Origin: Phytopythium helicoides
Lineage: Eukaryota; Oomycota; Peronosporomycetes; Pythiales; Pythiaceae
Length of the DNA: 64,000 nucleotides
Direction of reading: 5' to 3'
NCBI GenBank assembly: GCA_024867545.1
Contig: JANFNE010000007.1
Coordinates: forward strand, 1,178,001 to 1,242,000
Shown: one piece after another, positions 20,493 through 28,186 of the stretch
Numbering within the stretch: position 1 is the stretch's first letter
Layout of the letters: the number at the start of each line of letters is the position of its first letter
Notes under the pieces: model-generated
Database searches by the model: none
What the model saw: the letters and a program-made list of their open reading frames with translations, nothing else
Told to the model about the DNA's origin: nothing
Translations under genes and position numbers: made by a program

Positions 20493-21947
20493 CTACAGAA
20501 GCAGGTACTTGGTTCTTTTCGTCGGAAACTTTGTCCACTCCCTCTCCCTCTTCTTCGTCTTCCTCGCTGTCCTCAGCAATCTCTTCTTCTCTTCTTCTTC
20601 AATTGTTCCAACGTTCTCAGGCTGCTTCTCGAGAAGCAAGTCTCGCAGCGGAGCAAACTCGTCAAGAAGTTCGTACGCATTCTTGTTGCCCTCTGCCGTG
20701 ATAAACTCTACAGCAAGGTCATCCGGCAAAAGCCCGACTTCCTCATCCGAAGCTTCAGGAAGGCCTGCGCGCTCAAAGAAGCGGTGAAGCGTCCGCAGAT
20801 CTCGTCGCAGATACGTCTCGGTGTCTGGGTGCGATCGGTCGACAGCCTGTCCAAAGTCGATGAGCCACGTGCGCCCCTCGTGGACTAGAATGTTGTACTC
20901 GCTCAGGTCACCATGAACGAGATGCGCGACTTGGTACAACGTCCGCGTTGCCTGAATGATGTCTGCATAAAAGTGTGCTTGCTGGTCGGGTGAGAGCGTC
21001 AAGTCCTTGAGCGTCGGGGCGGGCCAGCCGTCACCCTGCCCAATAAACTCCATCAGCAGCACATGCTCCTTGAACGCAAACGGCTTGGGGGCCTTGATCC
21101 CGCACTTGGCAGCACGGCACAGGTTGCGGTACTCCTTCTCGGTCCAGTGCTTGATTTGTCGACGCATGTCCTTCTTCTGGAAGTGCAGGTCGAAGCGGCG
21201 GTCGCCCGTGACATACTCGTGGCGGTTGCTGAACTCGTTGAGCGTCGTCTTGAACACCTTGACGGCGAGCTCGATGGGCTGGGCGTTGGCCCAGTCCTCA
21301 TCCGTCTCGGGGACGCGACCAAGCCCAACCGCGTGGAACACGTGCGCCTCCTTGCCGGTGCGCACGACGCCGTGCACCTCGTCCAGCTCTCCCCTGTTGA
21401 TCATCTTCTGCATGATGCGCGTCGTGCGCTCGTCCAGCACTCCTTCAATGGTCGAGAACTGCTCGGCCTCGACGCGTCCGCCGGCGACTCCGTTCTTCTC
21501 GCTCTTGAGCGCGCGCCGCTGGCTCTCGCGCAGCGCGTTGAAGCCCTTGCCCGCGCCCTTGAGGTCGTCGATGGCCAGATCTCGGTCGTACTTGCGCGGC
21601 TTGTGCTGCTTGGCGGTCGTCGCGGCCGTCGAGTGGCTGGGCTTGCCCGACGAACCGCCCATGGCGCGCAGCATGCGCTCCCGCGCGAGGTCCGCGGGCG
21701 TCGCCTCGCCGCTCGCGTCGGCCTCATCCTCGTCCAGCGCGCTGTCGGCGCCGTAGCGCTCGTCGCTGCGCGCGTCGCGGCCGCTGCCGAACGCCGCGGC
21801 CTGCGCAAAGTACTCGGGGTTGAGCGCCTTCTCGAACGCGCGGCACTCCTCCTCGTACATCTTGAGCGCCAGCGCCTCGTCCATGAGGTCCTGCAGGCTC
21901 GGCTGCTTGGGCTGCGGCTGCCACGCGTTGCCCCAGGCGCTCGTCAT
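20493..21947 (-). CDS. RIOK1: RIO1 family atypical protein kinase, 484 aa
   Basis: RIO1 kinases act in late cytoplasmic maturation of the 40S ribosomal subunit. Diagnostic motifs: RTGKEAHVFHA (residues 197-206, the STGKEA-type flexible loop), the ATP-site lysine in ELAVKVFK (K230), HGDLSEYNIL with catalytic Asp347, and LIDFGQAVD with metal-binding Asp364. The N-terminal region is Ala/Glu-rich, as usual for the family. ATG 21947 is preferred because it gives a family-like start (MTSAWGNAW). The frame is open further upstream but reads as low-complexity. At the C-terminus, after a GAA-rich tract (about 20570-20595), another frame reads as an acidic tail (DSEEDEEEGEGVDKVSDE) that is more RIO1-like than the basic tail given here, so one base may be wrong there. 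Confidence 0.93.
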   Translation of the reverse strand: MTSAWGNAWQPQPKQPSLQDLMDEALALKMYEEECRAFEKALNPEYFAQAAAFGSGRDARSDERYGADSALDEDEADASGEATPADLARERMLRAMGGSSGKPSHSTAATTAKQHKPRKYDRDLAIDDLKGAGKGFNALRESQRRALKSEKNGVAGGRVEAEQFSTIEGVLDERTTRIMQKMINRGELDEVHGVVRTGKEAHVFHAVGLGRVPETDEDWANAQPIELAVKVFKTTLNEFSNRHEYVTGDRRFDLHFQKKDMRRQIKHWTEKEYRNLCRAAKCGIKAPKPFAFKEHVLLMEFIGQGDGWPAPTLKDLTLSPDQQAHFYADIIQATRTLYQVAHLVHGDLSEYNILVHEGRTWLIDFGQAVDRSHPDTETYLRRDLRTLHRFFERAGLPEASDEEVGLLPDDLAVEFITAEGNKNAYELLDEFAPLRDLLLEKQPENVGTIEEEEKKRLLRTARKTKKREREWTKFPTKRTKYLLL

Positions 21948-22830
21948 GCTGCACAGCGGTCGATTCGGGCGGGCTGGAGGTCGGCGGATGGAGGCAAGAG
22001 CGGAAGTGAGCTTGCTTGATGGGGATGGAGGCGAGGGCGAACAGCACTCAGATGGGAGCATGCATTCTCTTTCTGATCTACTAGTTGACATGAAACCAGC
22101 GAGCAAGTGCGAGGAAGCTGTGACGTGGAGAGGCTGGGGGTTCCAGCCTCGGACGTTGGATGGCGTGATGCGGCGTGGTTTCGTGGCTGAAAGAGGCGAT
22201 CAGCCAACGGCAAGCGGCGGAGGTATGTTGAAAGCACCTCCATCCGTTAGGCACGATAGCGTTGCAAAAAGAGTTTTGCACGGGAGATTAATTGTTTGGC
22301 GGTGAACAGTCGGCTTGGAGGGCTCAACCAACGTTCCGGAGTGGTCTTCCAGTGAGGTCTCTGTGCGACTTTGGTGACAGCCAACTCATCACGAACACCA
22401 TGGGGCGACGCAATAGCATCTCGGCACCATACCGACGAACGATATCCTAGTGTTTTCAATCAAGAAGTGCACGAATCGATCCTCCTCGGTCGGCTGTTGT
22501 TAAACTCGGCGAGTGAACACCACCGCAGCAGACTATCATGCTAATTTCCTACGGCCCACTCGTTGAATAAATGCGAAAAAAAGCCCACCAAGCTGGAAAC
22601 GAGAGGCTAACGAAGCGACACTCTGAATCTATTGCTCCATGTTGTTGCGGTGGTGTATTGTTGTGCAATGATGCATGCTTTCCGAAGCCCAATCACTTTC
22701 AACCCTATGGATAGCAGCTGCACTGACCTCTGGGTGCATTTTGGGGGTTCATTCCTTGCCCCACAAGACATTGCCACCGCTAGTTGAAAAGCATCCAAGA
22801 TACGAGAAAGGCAGTGACTGACAAGTTAAA
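21948..22830. other. Intergenic, no gene seen
   Basis: About 0.88 kb upstream of RIOK1 up to the ankyrin relic. Short frames only. It presumably contains the RIOK1 promoter near 21950-22150. Confidence 0.45.
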
Positions 22831-23210
22831 CTCCGCAGCATTGCACACGGCAGAAAGAGAAGGAAATGCTGCTGTGTGAAAGCTAATCAGCCGAAACGCC
22901 AATGTGGAGGGAGTCAACGAAAACGGACATACACCACTGCACTAAGTGGCGGAAATGGGTCATGACGTTGTGACACGGATGCTGATCGATGTCAAAGCGA
23001 ACGTGGAGTTGATAGACGTATTTCTGCAGACTTCAAATAACCAAATAGCATAAGCGGGGCAAGAGGGAGTGACAAGGTTACCAATGCCAACGTCCACGCA
23101 AATATCAAATGGGGTGACATTCCACTGTATTTTGCGAAGCCCTACGACCATGTTTTTTATGGCATCCTGTCTGAAAGAAGCAAAGAATTGGGAGCGGGAA
23201 CAACGCCATG
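22831..23210 (+). pseudogene. Ankyrin-repeat gene relic (N-terminal part)
   Basis: Translated on the plus strand this gives ALHTAEREGNAAV, stop, then KLISRNANVEGVNENGHTPL, a stop in the next codons, and MGHDVVTRMLIDVKANVEL, followed by frame-broken ankyrin-like residues. It aligns with the start of the intact ankyrin gene at 49979 (LHEAVKEGNIAAV, DGLTPLH, EIVQVLIDAKANVE). In-frame stops and frame changes show it is dead. It lies just outside the outer inverted repeat of the island. Confidence 0.65.
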
Positions 23211-23937
23211 AAAAAAAAAGTAGTGCCTGATTGAAGTCAAAAGACACTGCGAGTTCTACTCAACCATCACCTTCACGACAGCGCAGCTGAGTCTAGTACT
23301 TCGAGTATCCGTTCATCTGTGCGGAATGTAGATGGGAATCCCATTCCATAAACGGATTCCAGATTGCACTTGGACAGTCACAAATTGCTGCCAGCTAGAT
23401 AATCAACCACATGATCAGGACAACATCGTGTTTGATGACGACGAAATCAATGTACCTCCTCACAGAGCGGTCCCTCACTCGAAAGTCAAGCCGAACGACT
23501 TTCAACAAATGACGGATGGAGTCAATCTTGCAGGTCAAGCATGCAATGTCGTGATATGCCTATGAAGGGTTCACGTTACGACAACCAAAAAGTCTACTAA
23601 CGCAGCAAATGCGCATTTGCACTTGGCTATCGCGATGTTGGCGACCATTTTGTTGAGAGTCTGCGAGAAAGAGGACTCACTCGGACTTTCGTTAACCACT
23701 TTACTTGCTTTCATATACATCAATCTCGATAGTATCGTTGTTCATCGTCCAAGGCAGCTTCGTTCAAGCATTGTACAATCGTCCGAGCGAATCTGGCTTC
23801 GTTCATGTCCTACCAGTGCTGCAACAAGTGCTACAAACATACATGTAACGCTGACACATCGACTTACCAACTACCTCGTGTGCCATTCTTGGCGATTTGC
23901 AAGCCGTGTGTCACTTGATCATTGTTATTGTCGCTGT

Positions 23938-23972
23938 CAATAACAATAACAACAACAACAACAACAATAAAC
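23938..23972 (+). repeat. AAC trinucleotide microsatellite
   Basis: AATAACAAC-type repeat in the left outer arm. The right arm carries the reverse complement, expanded, at about 44288-44340. Confidence 0.8.
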
Positions 23973-24205
23973 AGCAAAAGGGAAGAAGGCGAGTCAACGT
24001 TCACGTCATATATTTGTTTATTTGTTGTTGTTGGTACCATAGCTTGCTGTGACTTTCTGCATTCATGCATTCGTGCATGTACACACGCATGCATACATGT
24101 ATGCGCATGTGTCATGGTACTTGGCATGGAAGGAAGCACATATGGATTGATTCCTACTTGGTAAATACTGGCTATTCAACTATCGAACACAAGCTAGTAC
24201 AGAAC

Positions 24206-25453
24206 TCAGCGCCAACGAGGGCGGACAGCAGCAGTAGTAGTAGTGGGTTTAATCTTGCGAGTGTTCTTGGCACCGATGTAGGCGCTGGTACTGGTCTTGG
24301 AACGCTTCGTGGTCGTTTCCGACCTCTGGACCACAATCGTCGACTGTGTCGACTGTGCGATCGCCTTGGCCTTGACCATCGTCTTGGACGCCTGCTCCTC
24401 GCGACGTCGGCCCATCGATACGAAGTGTTGGCGCTGGAACTCGCGCTCCTCTCGCTGGCGCCGGAGCTCGAGGAGGCAAGCGAGGAGCGCTCCACCCTTC
24501 TGGGAGGTTGCTTGGTCGGCCTTGTTACGAGCGAAGAAGCGTGCATACCGTGGCACGGTGGAGTCGTCGGCAGACTTGAGCTCAGCTGTTGCCATGGCTG
24601 TGGCCGTTGCTGTGATCGGGGCAGCATTCAGCTCGGCCTCGGACTCGAAGTCGGACTCGGACTCGGAGTTGATGTTGTACTCGTCCTCAACTTCAGCCTC
24701 GGCAGGCACACCGGCGTCTTCTTCGCACTCGCAGTCGTCCGAGTATTCCGAGAAGTCATCCTCGTCGTCATCGAGGTCGATGTCGTCGAAGTTGAGCTTG
24801 CGCTGGACCGGCAGGTACTCGCCATCCTCCGACTCGGCGTCTTCTTCGCTCTCGTAGGAGCCGCATTCGAGGTCGCTGTACTCGCTGTACTCGGGGCCGT
24901 CAATTTCGGCGAGTAGTTCCGAGGAGGCGTAGGCGTCGCTGCTGTAGTCGCTGACGTGGTTGCTACAGGCTTCGTAGTTGCTGACGCCGTCGTAGTAGTA
25001 CTTGTTGTCGTTGTTGGCGCAGCTGCTGCTGCTGCTGTCGGCGTCGAGCATGAATGGCACGTCGCCCGGGTTGTAGCAGTAGACGTGCTCAAACGCGAGG
25101 CGCTCCGAGTCGCTGTAGTAATCGTCGTCGGTCGTATCCTCGTCGGCGGTCGAGTCGACTTGTTCGAGTTCGCCTTGAGCTTCGGCTTGGGTTTGGACGG
25201 TGGCTGGCGCAGTGGTTGTCGCCGTCAGGTCCTTCGAGAGGTCGGCGGCGAGGCTCTCGAGCGTCTTTGCGTCGCTCGAGGTCGCTCGAGAGGCCGAAAC
25301 GGAGGCTGGGGCCGTGGAGCGCGCGCGGACGGCGACGGGCGAGCGCAGCAGCAGGGCCGCGTAGCAGGCGACAGCGAGGGCGAGCAGCGCCAAACAGGCG
25401 ACGAGGAGGAGCAGCACGAGCAGCGCGAGGGCGGCGGCGAGTGTGGCGCTCAT
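24206..25453 (-). CDS. Island membrane-acidic protein, copy 1 (tail type B, 415 aa)
   Basis: Intronless, ATG at 25453. The family is unrecognised. Layout: hydrophobic segment at residues 4-36 (MSATLAAALALLVLLLL...) followed by RSPVAVRARS, which fits a membrane anchor with the long C-terminal part in the cytoplasm. A Ser/Thr/Ala stretch follows. The middle (about residues 100-300) is extremely acidic and Ser/Tyr-rich, with YCYNPGDVPFML, SEYSEYSDLECGSYESEEDA and the motif VQRKLNFDDIDLDDDEDD. Then come a basic Arg/Glu helix (LLELRRQREEREFQ) and FVSMGRRREEQ. Copy 1 has the short type-B tail, ending KIKPTTTTAAVRPRWR, with one GRRREEQ motif. It differs from other copies at FMLDADS, DGVSNYEA, LLAEIDGPEY and FFARNKADQATSQKGG. 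It is head-to-head with copy 2. Confidence 0.7.
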   Translation of the reverse strand: MSATLAAALALLVLLLLVACLALLALAVACYAALLLRSPVAVRARSTAPASVSASRATSSDAKTLESLAADLSKDLTATTTAPATVQTQAEAQGELEQVDSTADEDTTDDDYYSDSERLAFEHVYCYNPGDVPFMLDADSSSSSCANNDNKYYYDGVSNYEACSNHVSDYSSDAYASSELLAEIDGPEYSEYSDLECGSYESEEDAESEDGEYLPVQRKLNFDDIDLDDDEDDFSEYSDDCECEEDAGVPAEAEVEDEYNINSESESDFESEAELNAAPITATATAMATAELKSADDSTVPRYARFFARNKADQATSQKGGALLACLLELRRQREEREFQRQHFVSMGRRREEQASKTMVKAKAIAQSTQSTIVVQRSETTTKRSKTSTSAYIGAKNTRKIKPTTTTAAVRPRWR

Positions 25454-25809
25454 GGTGGCGGTCGAGAGAGGCGAGGTGGTGGCTTGTCTGGGAGCCGGCA
25501 AAAGGGAAAGTGGCGCCTAGGCTGGAGAAAAAAGGCAACTTGGATCGACTTGGATTCAGTATGGATCGATTCGAAAGGCGGCACTAAAAAACCTTGGAGA
25601 AAGGGCCAGGAAATCTCGAGTTCGCGAGTCAAAGTAGCGATTTGGCGCCACCCACGTGCGTTCTTGGTCGGCTCATGGACACTGCAGCCGATCAATCGAT
25701 CCGCGCGTTGTTGAGACCAGCTGGTCGTCAAGATACGGACGGTCGGTGCAGGTCTGATTGAAGTGGCATGTAGCCATGATCACGAATCGTACCTAGTCGG
25801 ATGTAACGT

Positions 25810-26177
25810 TGAAGCAGCTGGACGTACCTCTCACATTCACCACCACCACTGACACCGCTCCATAGCCAAAGTTTGATGGCTATGAAATGCTTTGAGGTCT
25901 ATTTGAATCGAAGAAAGGAAAGAGGCGACTGCATGAGCGGATATAGAGACGCTAAAGTCAACAGCTCGGACCATATCTTGACATGCACATGAAAGACTGT
26001 TTTGCGCTACAGTTGCGCCAACTGTGTGCGTCCATGAACAAGGATCGGGCACTTGGGTTGCCAGGAGCTTTGATTTAGGCATCAACCACAGCACTACTAT
26101 AATAAAACGAAAGCAGGATGCTCCTATGTGATGAACGGAGAGGACACGAGCTCCATTGGTAGTCGTCCCTCGCTTCG
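25810..26177. repeat. Loop of inverted-repeat unit A (368 bp)
   Basis: Single-copy centre between the two arms of unit A, bounded by ATGTAACGT and ACGTTACAT. It carries a small minus-strand frame and a TATAATAAAACG box near 26096-26110. It is identical in length (368 bp) to the loops at 35140 and 42060, in the same orientation as the latter and inverted relative to the former. Confidence 0.85.
25837..26082 (-). CDS. Small open frame in loop A (81 aa)
   Basis: ATG frame reading MPKSKLLATQVPDPCSWTHT to a QWWW end, identical in all three loops. No family or signal recognised. It may be a by-product of a bidirectional promoter rather than a gene. Confidence 0.25.
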   Translation of the reverse strand: MPKSKLLATQVPDPCSWTHTVGATVAQNSLSCACQDMVRAVDFSVSISAHAVASFLSSIQIDLKAFHSHQTLAMERCQWWW

Positions 26178-26533
26178 ACGTTACATCCGACTAGGTACGA
26201 TTCGTGATCATGGCTACATGCTGCTTCAACCAGACCTGCACCGACCGTCCGTATCTTGACGACCAGCTGGTCTCAACAACGCGCGGATCGATTGATCGGC
26301 TGCAGTGTCCATGAGCCGACCAAGAACGCACGTGGGTGGCGCCAAATCGCTACTTTGACTCGCGAACTCGAGATTTCCTGGCCCTTTCTCCAAGGTTTTT
26401 TAGTGCCGCCTTTCGAATCGATCCATACTGAATCCAAGTCGATCCAAGTTGCCTTTTTTCTCCAGCCTAGGCGCCACTTTCCCTTTTGCCGGCTCCCAGA
26501 CAAGCCACCACCTCGCCTCTCTCGACCGCCACC

Positions 26534-28009
26534 ATGAGCGCCACACTCGCCGCCGCCCTCGCGCTGCTCGTGCTGCTCCTCCTCGTCGCCTGTTTGGCGC
26601 TGCTCGCCCTCGCTGTCGCCTGCTACGCGGCCCTGCTGCTGCGCTCGCCCGTCGCCGTCCGCGCGCGCTCCACGGCCCCAGCCTCCGTTTCGGCCTCTCG
26701 AGCGACCTCGAGCGACGCAAAGACGCTCGAGAGCCTCGCCGCCGACCTCTCGAAGGACCTGACGGCGACAACCACTGCGCCAGCCACCGTCCAAACCCAA
26801 GCCGAAGCTCAAGGCGAACTCGAGCAAGTCGACTCGACCGCCGACGAGGATACGACCGACGACGATTACTACAGCGACTCGGAGCGCCTCGCGTTTGAGC
26901 ACGTCTACTGCTACAACCCGGGCGACGTGCCGTTCATGCTCCACGCCGACAGCAGCAGCAGCAGCTGCGCCAACAACGACAACAAGTACTACTACGACGG
27001 CGTCAACAACTACGAAGCCTGTAGCAACCACGTCAGCGACTACAGCAGCGACGCCTACGCCTCCTCGGAACTCGCCGAAATCGACGGCCTCGAGTACAGC
27101 GAGTACAGCGACCTCGAATGCGGCTCCTACGAGAGCGAAGAAGACGCCGAGTCGGAGGATGGCGAGTACCTGCCGGTCCAGCGCAAGCTCAACTTCGACG
27201 ACATCGACCTCGATGACGACGAGGATGACTTCTCGGAATACTCGGACGACTGCGAGTGCGAAGAAGATGCGGACGTGCCTGCCGAGGCTGAAGTTGAGGA
27301 CGAGTACAACATCAACTCCGAGTCCGAGTCCGACTTCGAGTCCGAGTCCGAGCTGAATGCGGCCCCGATCACAGCAACGGCCACAGCCATGGCAACCGCT
27401 GAGCTCAAGTCTGCCGACGACTCCACCGTGCCACGCTATGCACGCTTCTTCGCTCGTAACAAGGCCGACCAAGCAACCTCCCAGAAGGGTGGAGCGCTCC
27501 TCGCTTGCCTCCTCGAGCTCCGGCGCCAGCGAGAGGAGCGCGAGTTCCAGCTCAACCACTTCGTGTCTCTGGGCCGGCGTCGCGAAGAGCAGTCCTACAA
27601 TGCGACCTCCACGGCGATGACACGGTCGCCGATTGTCAGTCAGAAGCCGGAAACGAGCGCCAAGTTCTCCAAGACCAGTGTCAGCTCCCACAGCAGTGCC
27701 AACAGCACGCGCACGAGCAAACCCAGTGCTGCTGCTACTGCTGCTTCTACGATTTCCGTCGGTGCGGAGCTGGCCAACATCATCGTCAACGCCGACGTCA
27801 ACATCAGCGTTCAGCAACCGGTTGTTGCCACAAGCGCTCCTGCCGCTTCCGTCACTCGCCAACAACGCGATACTCGGTTCGTCTCTATGGGACGCCGCCG
27901 CGAGGAGCAAGCCGCTGCCAAGGCAGTCGGCGCCAAGGCAGTCGGCGCCGACGTGAGGCTGTCGGCCCGGCCTCGCGTGTCCACGAGCGTCCGTCCACGT
28001 TGGCGTTAA
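26534..28009 (+). CDS. Island membrane-acidic protein, copy 2 (tail type A, 491 aa)
   Basis: Same family and layout as copy 1 (ATG 26534, Kozak-like ACCATGAGC). The type-A tail is longer: after REFQLNHFVSLGRRREEQ it has a Ser/Thr-rich stretch, a hydrophobic ISVGAELANIIVNADVNISV segment, then RFVSMGRRREEQAAAKAVGA and RVSTSVRPRWR. The GRRREEQ motif therefore occurs twice. Copy-specific residues are FMLHADS, SELAEIDGLEY (one Leu fewer), DADVPAEA, ESESELNAA (lacking the eight-residue ADFEAD insert) and FFARNKADQATSQKGG. The opposite strand also stays open for more than 500 codons, which I regard as a composition effect. Confidence 0.7.
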   Translation: MSATLAAALALLVLLLLVACLALLALAVACYAALLLRSPVAVRARSTAPASVSASRATSSDAKTLESLAADLSKDLTATTTAPATVQTQAEAQGELEQVDSTADEDTTDDDYYSDSERLAFEHVYCYNPGDVPFMLHADSSSSSCANNDNKYYYDGVNNYEACSNHVSDYSSDAYASSELAEIDGLEYSEYSDLECGSYESEEDAESEDGEYLPVQRKLNFDDIDLDDDEDDFSEYSDDCECEEDADVPAEAEVEDEYNINSESESDFESESELNAAPITATATAMATAELKSADDSTVPRYARFFARNKADQATSQKGGALLACLLELRRQREEREFQLNHFVSLGRRREEQSYNATSTAMTRSPIVSQKPETSAKFSKTSVSSHSSANSTRTSKPSAAATAASTISVGAELANIIVNADVNISVQQPVVATSAPAASVTRQQRDTRFVSMGRRREEQAAAKAVGAKAVGADVRLSARPRVSTSVRPRWR

Positions 28010-28081
28010 GCGTTGAGCTTATTTATCAAGCTGTTGCAGCGCGTACTTGGTGTGCGTAGATGTTCGTTATGCTGTAGCGAT

Positions 28082-28110
28082 TGTGTGTGTGTGTGTGTGC
28101 GTGTGTGTGC
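28082..28110 (+). repeat. TG dinucleotide microsatellite
   Basis: TGTGTG tract about 75 bp after the copy 2 stop. Its counterparts follow copies 3 (33181-33210), 4 (37438-37467) and 5 (40106-40134) at the same distance, so it is part of the type-A arm. Confidence 0.8.
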
Positions 28111-28186
28111 TTCATTCCCCTCGAAAATCAAACCAACAAACGAACACGAGAAAAAAAACAATTGGCAACAAGCGCGCAATTCCCAT

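Larger units (their letters stand above)
23279..25809. repeat. Outer inverted repeat of the island, left arm
   Basis: This arm matches, in reverse orientation, 42428..44998. The outer edge starts at ACAGCGCAGCTGAGTCTAG. Beyond it the flanks differ. It includes about 0.9 kb of non-coding sequence, an AAC microsatellite (23938-23972) and gene copy 1. The arms differ by scattered substitutions and by the length of the microsatellite. Confidence 0.85.
24206..28186. repeat. Long inverted-repeat unit A
   Basis: Two head-to-head gene copies (1 and 2) around loop A. The arms match outward from the loop to about the REFQ codons of each gene (near 24435 and 27550). There the left arm switches to the type-B tail and the right arm keeps the type-A tail. 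The right arm's end is cut by the Crypton insertion after CCCAT at 28186 and resumes at 30621. Confidence 0.85.

Noticed and set aside
21063..22019. Long frames antisense to RIOK1
   Set aside because: They overlap the whole conserved kinase on the opposite strand and read as Leu/Arg-rich shadow sequence.
26273..27910. 545-codon open frame antisense to gene copy 2, and about 250-codon versions antisense to the other copies
   Set aside because: It reads as Val/Gly/Ala- and Arg-rich low complexity, mirrors the GA-rich acidic coding strand, and its start is not a supported ATG context. It is a composition effect.
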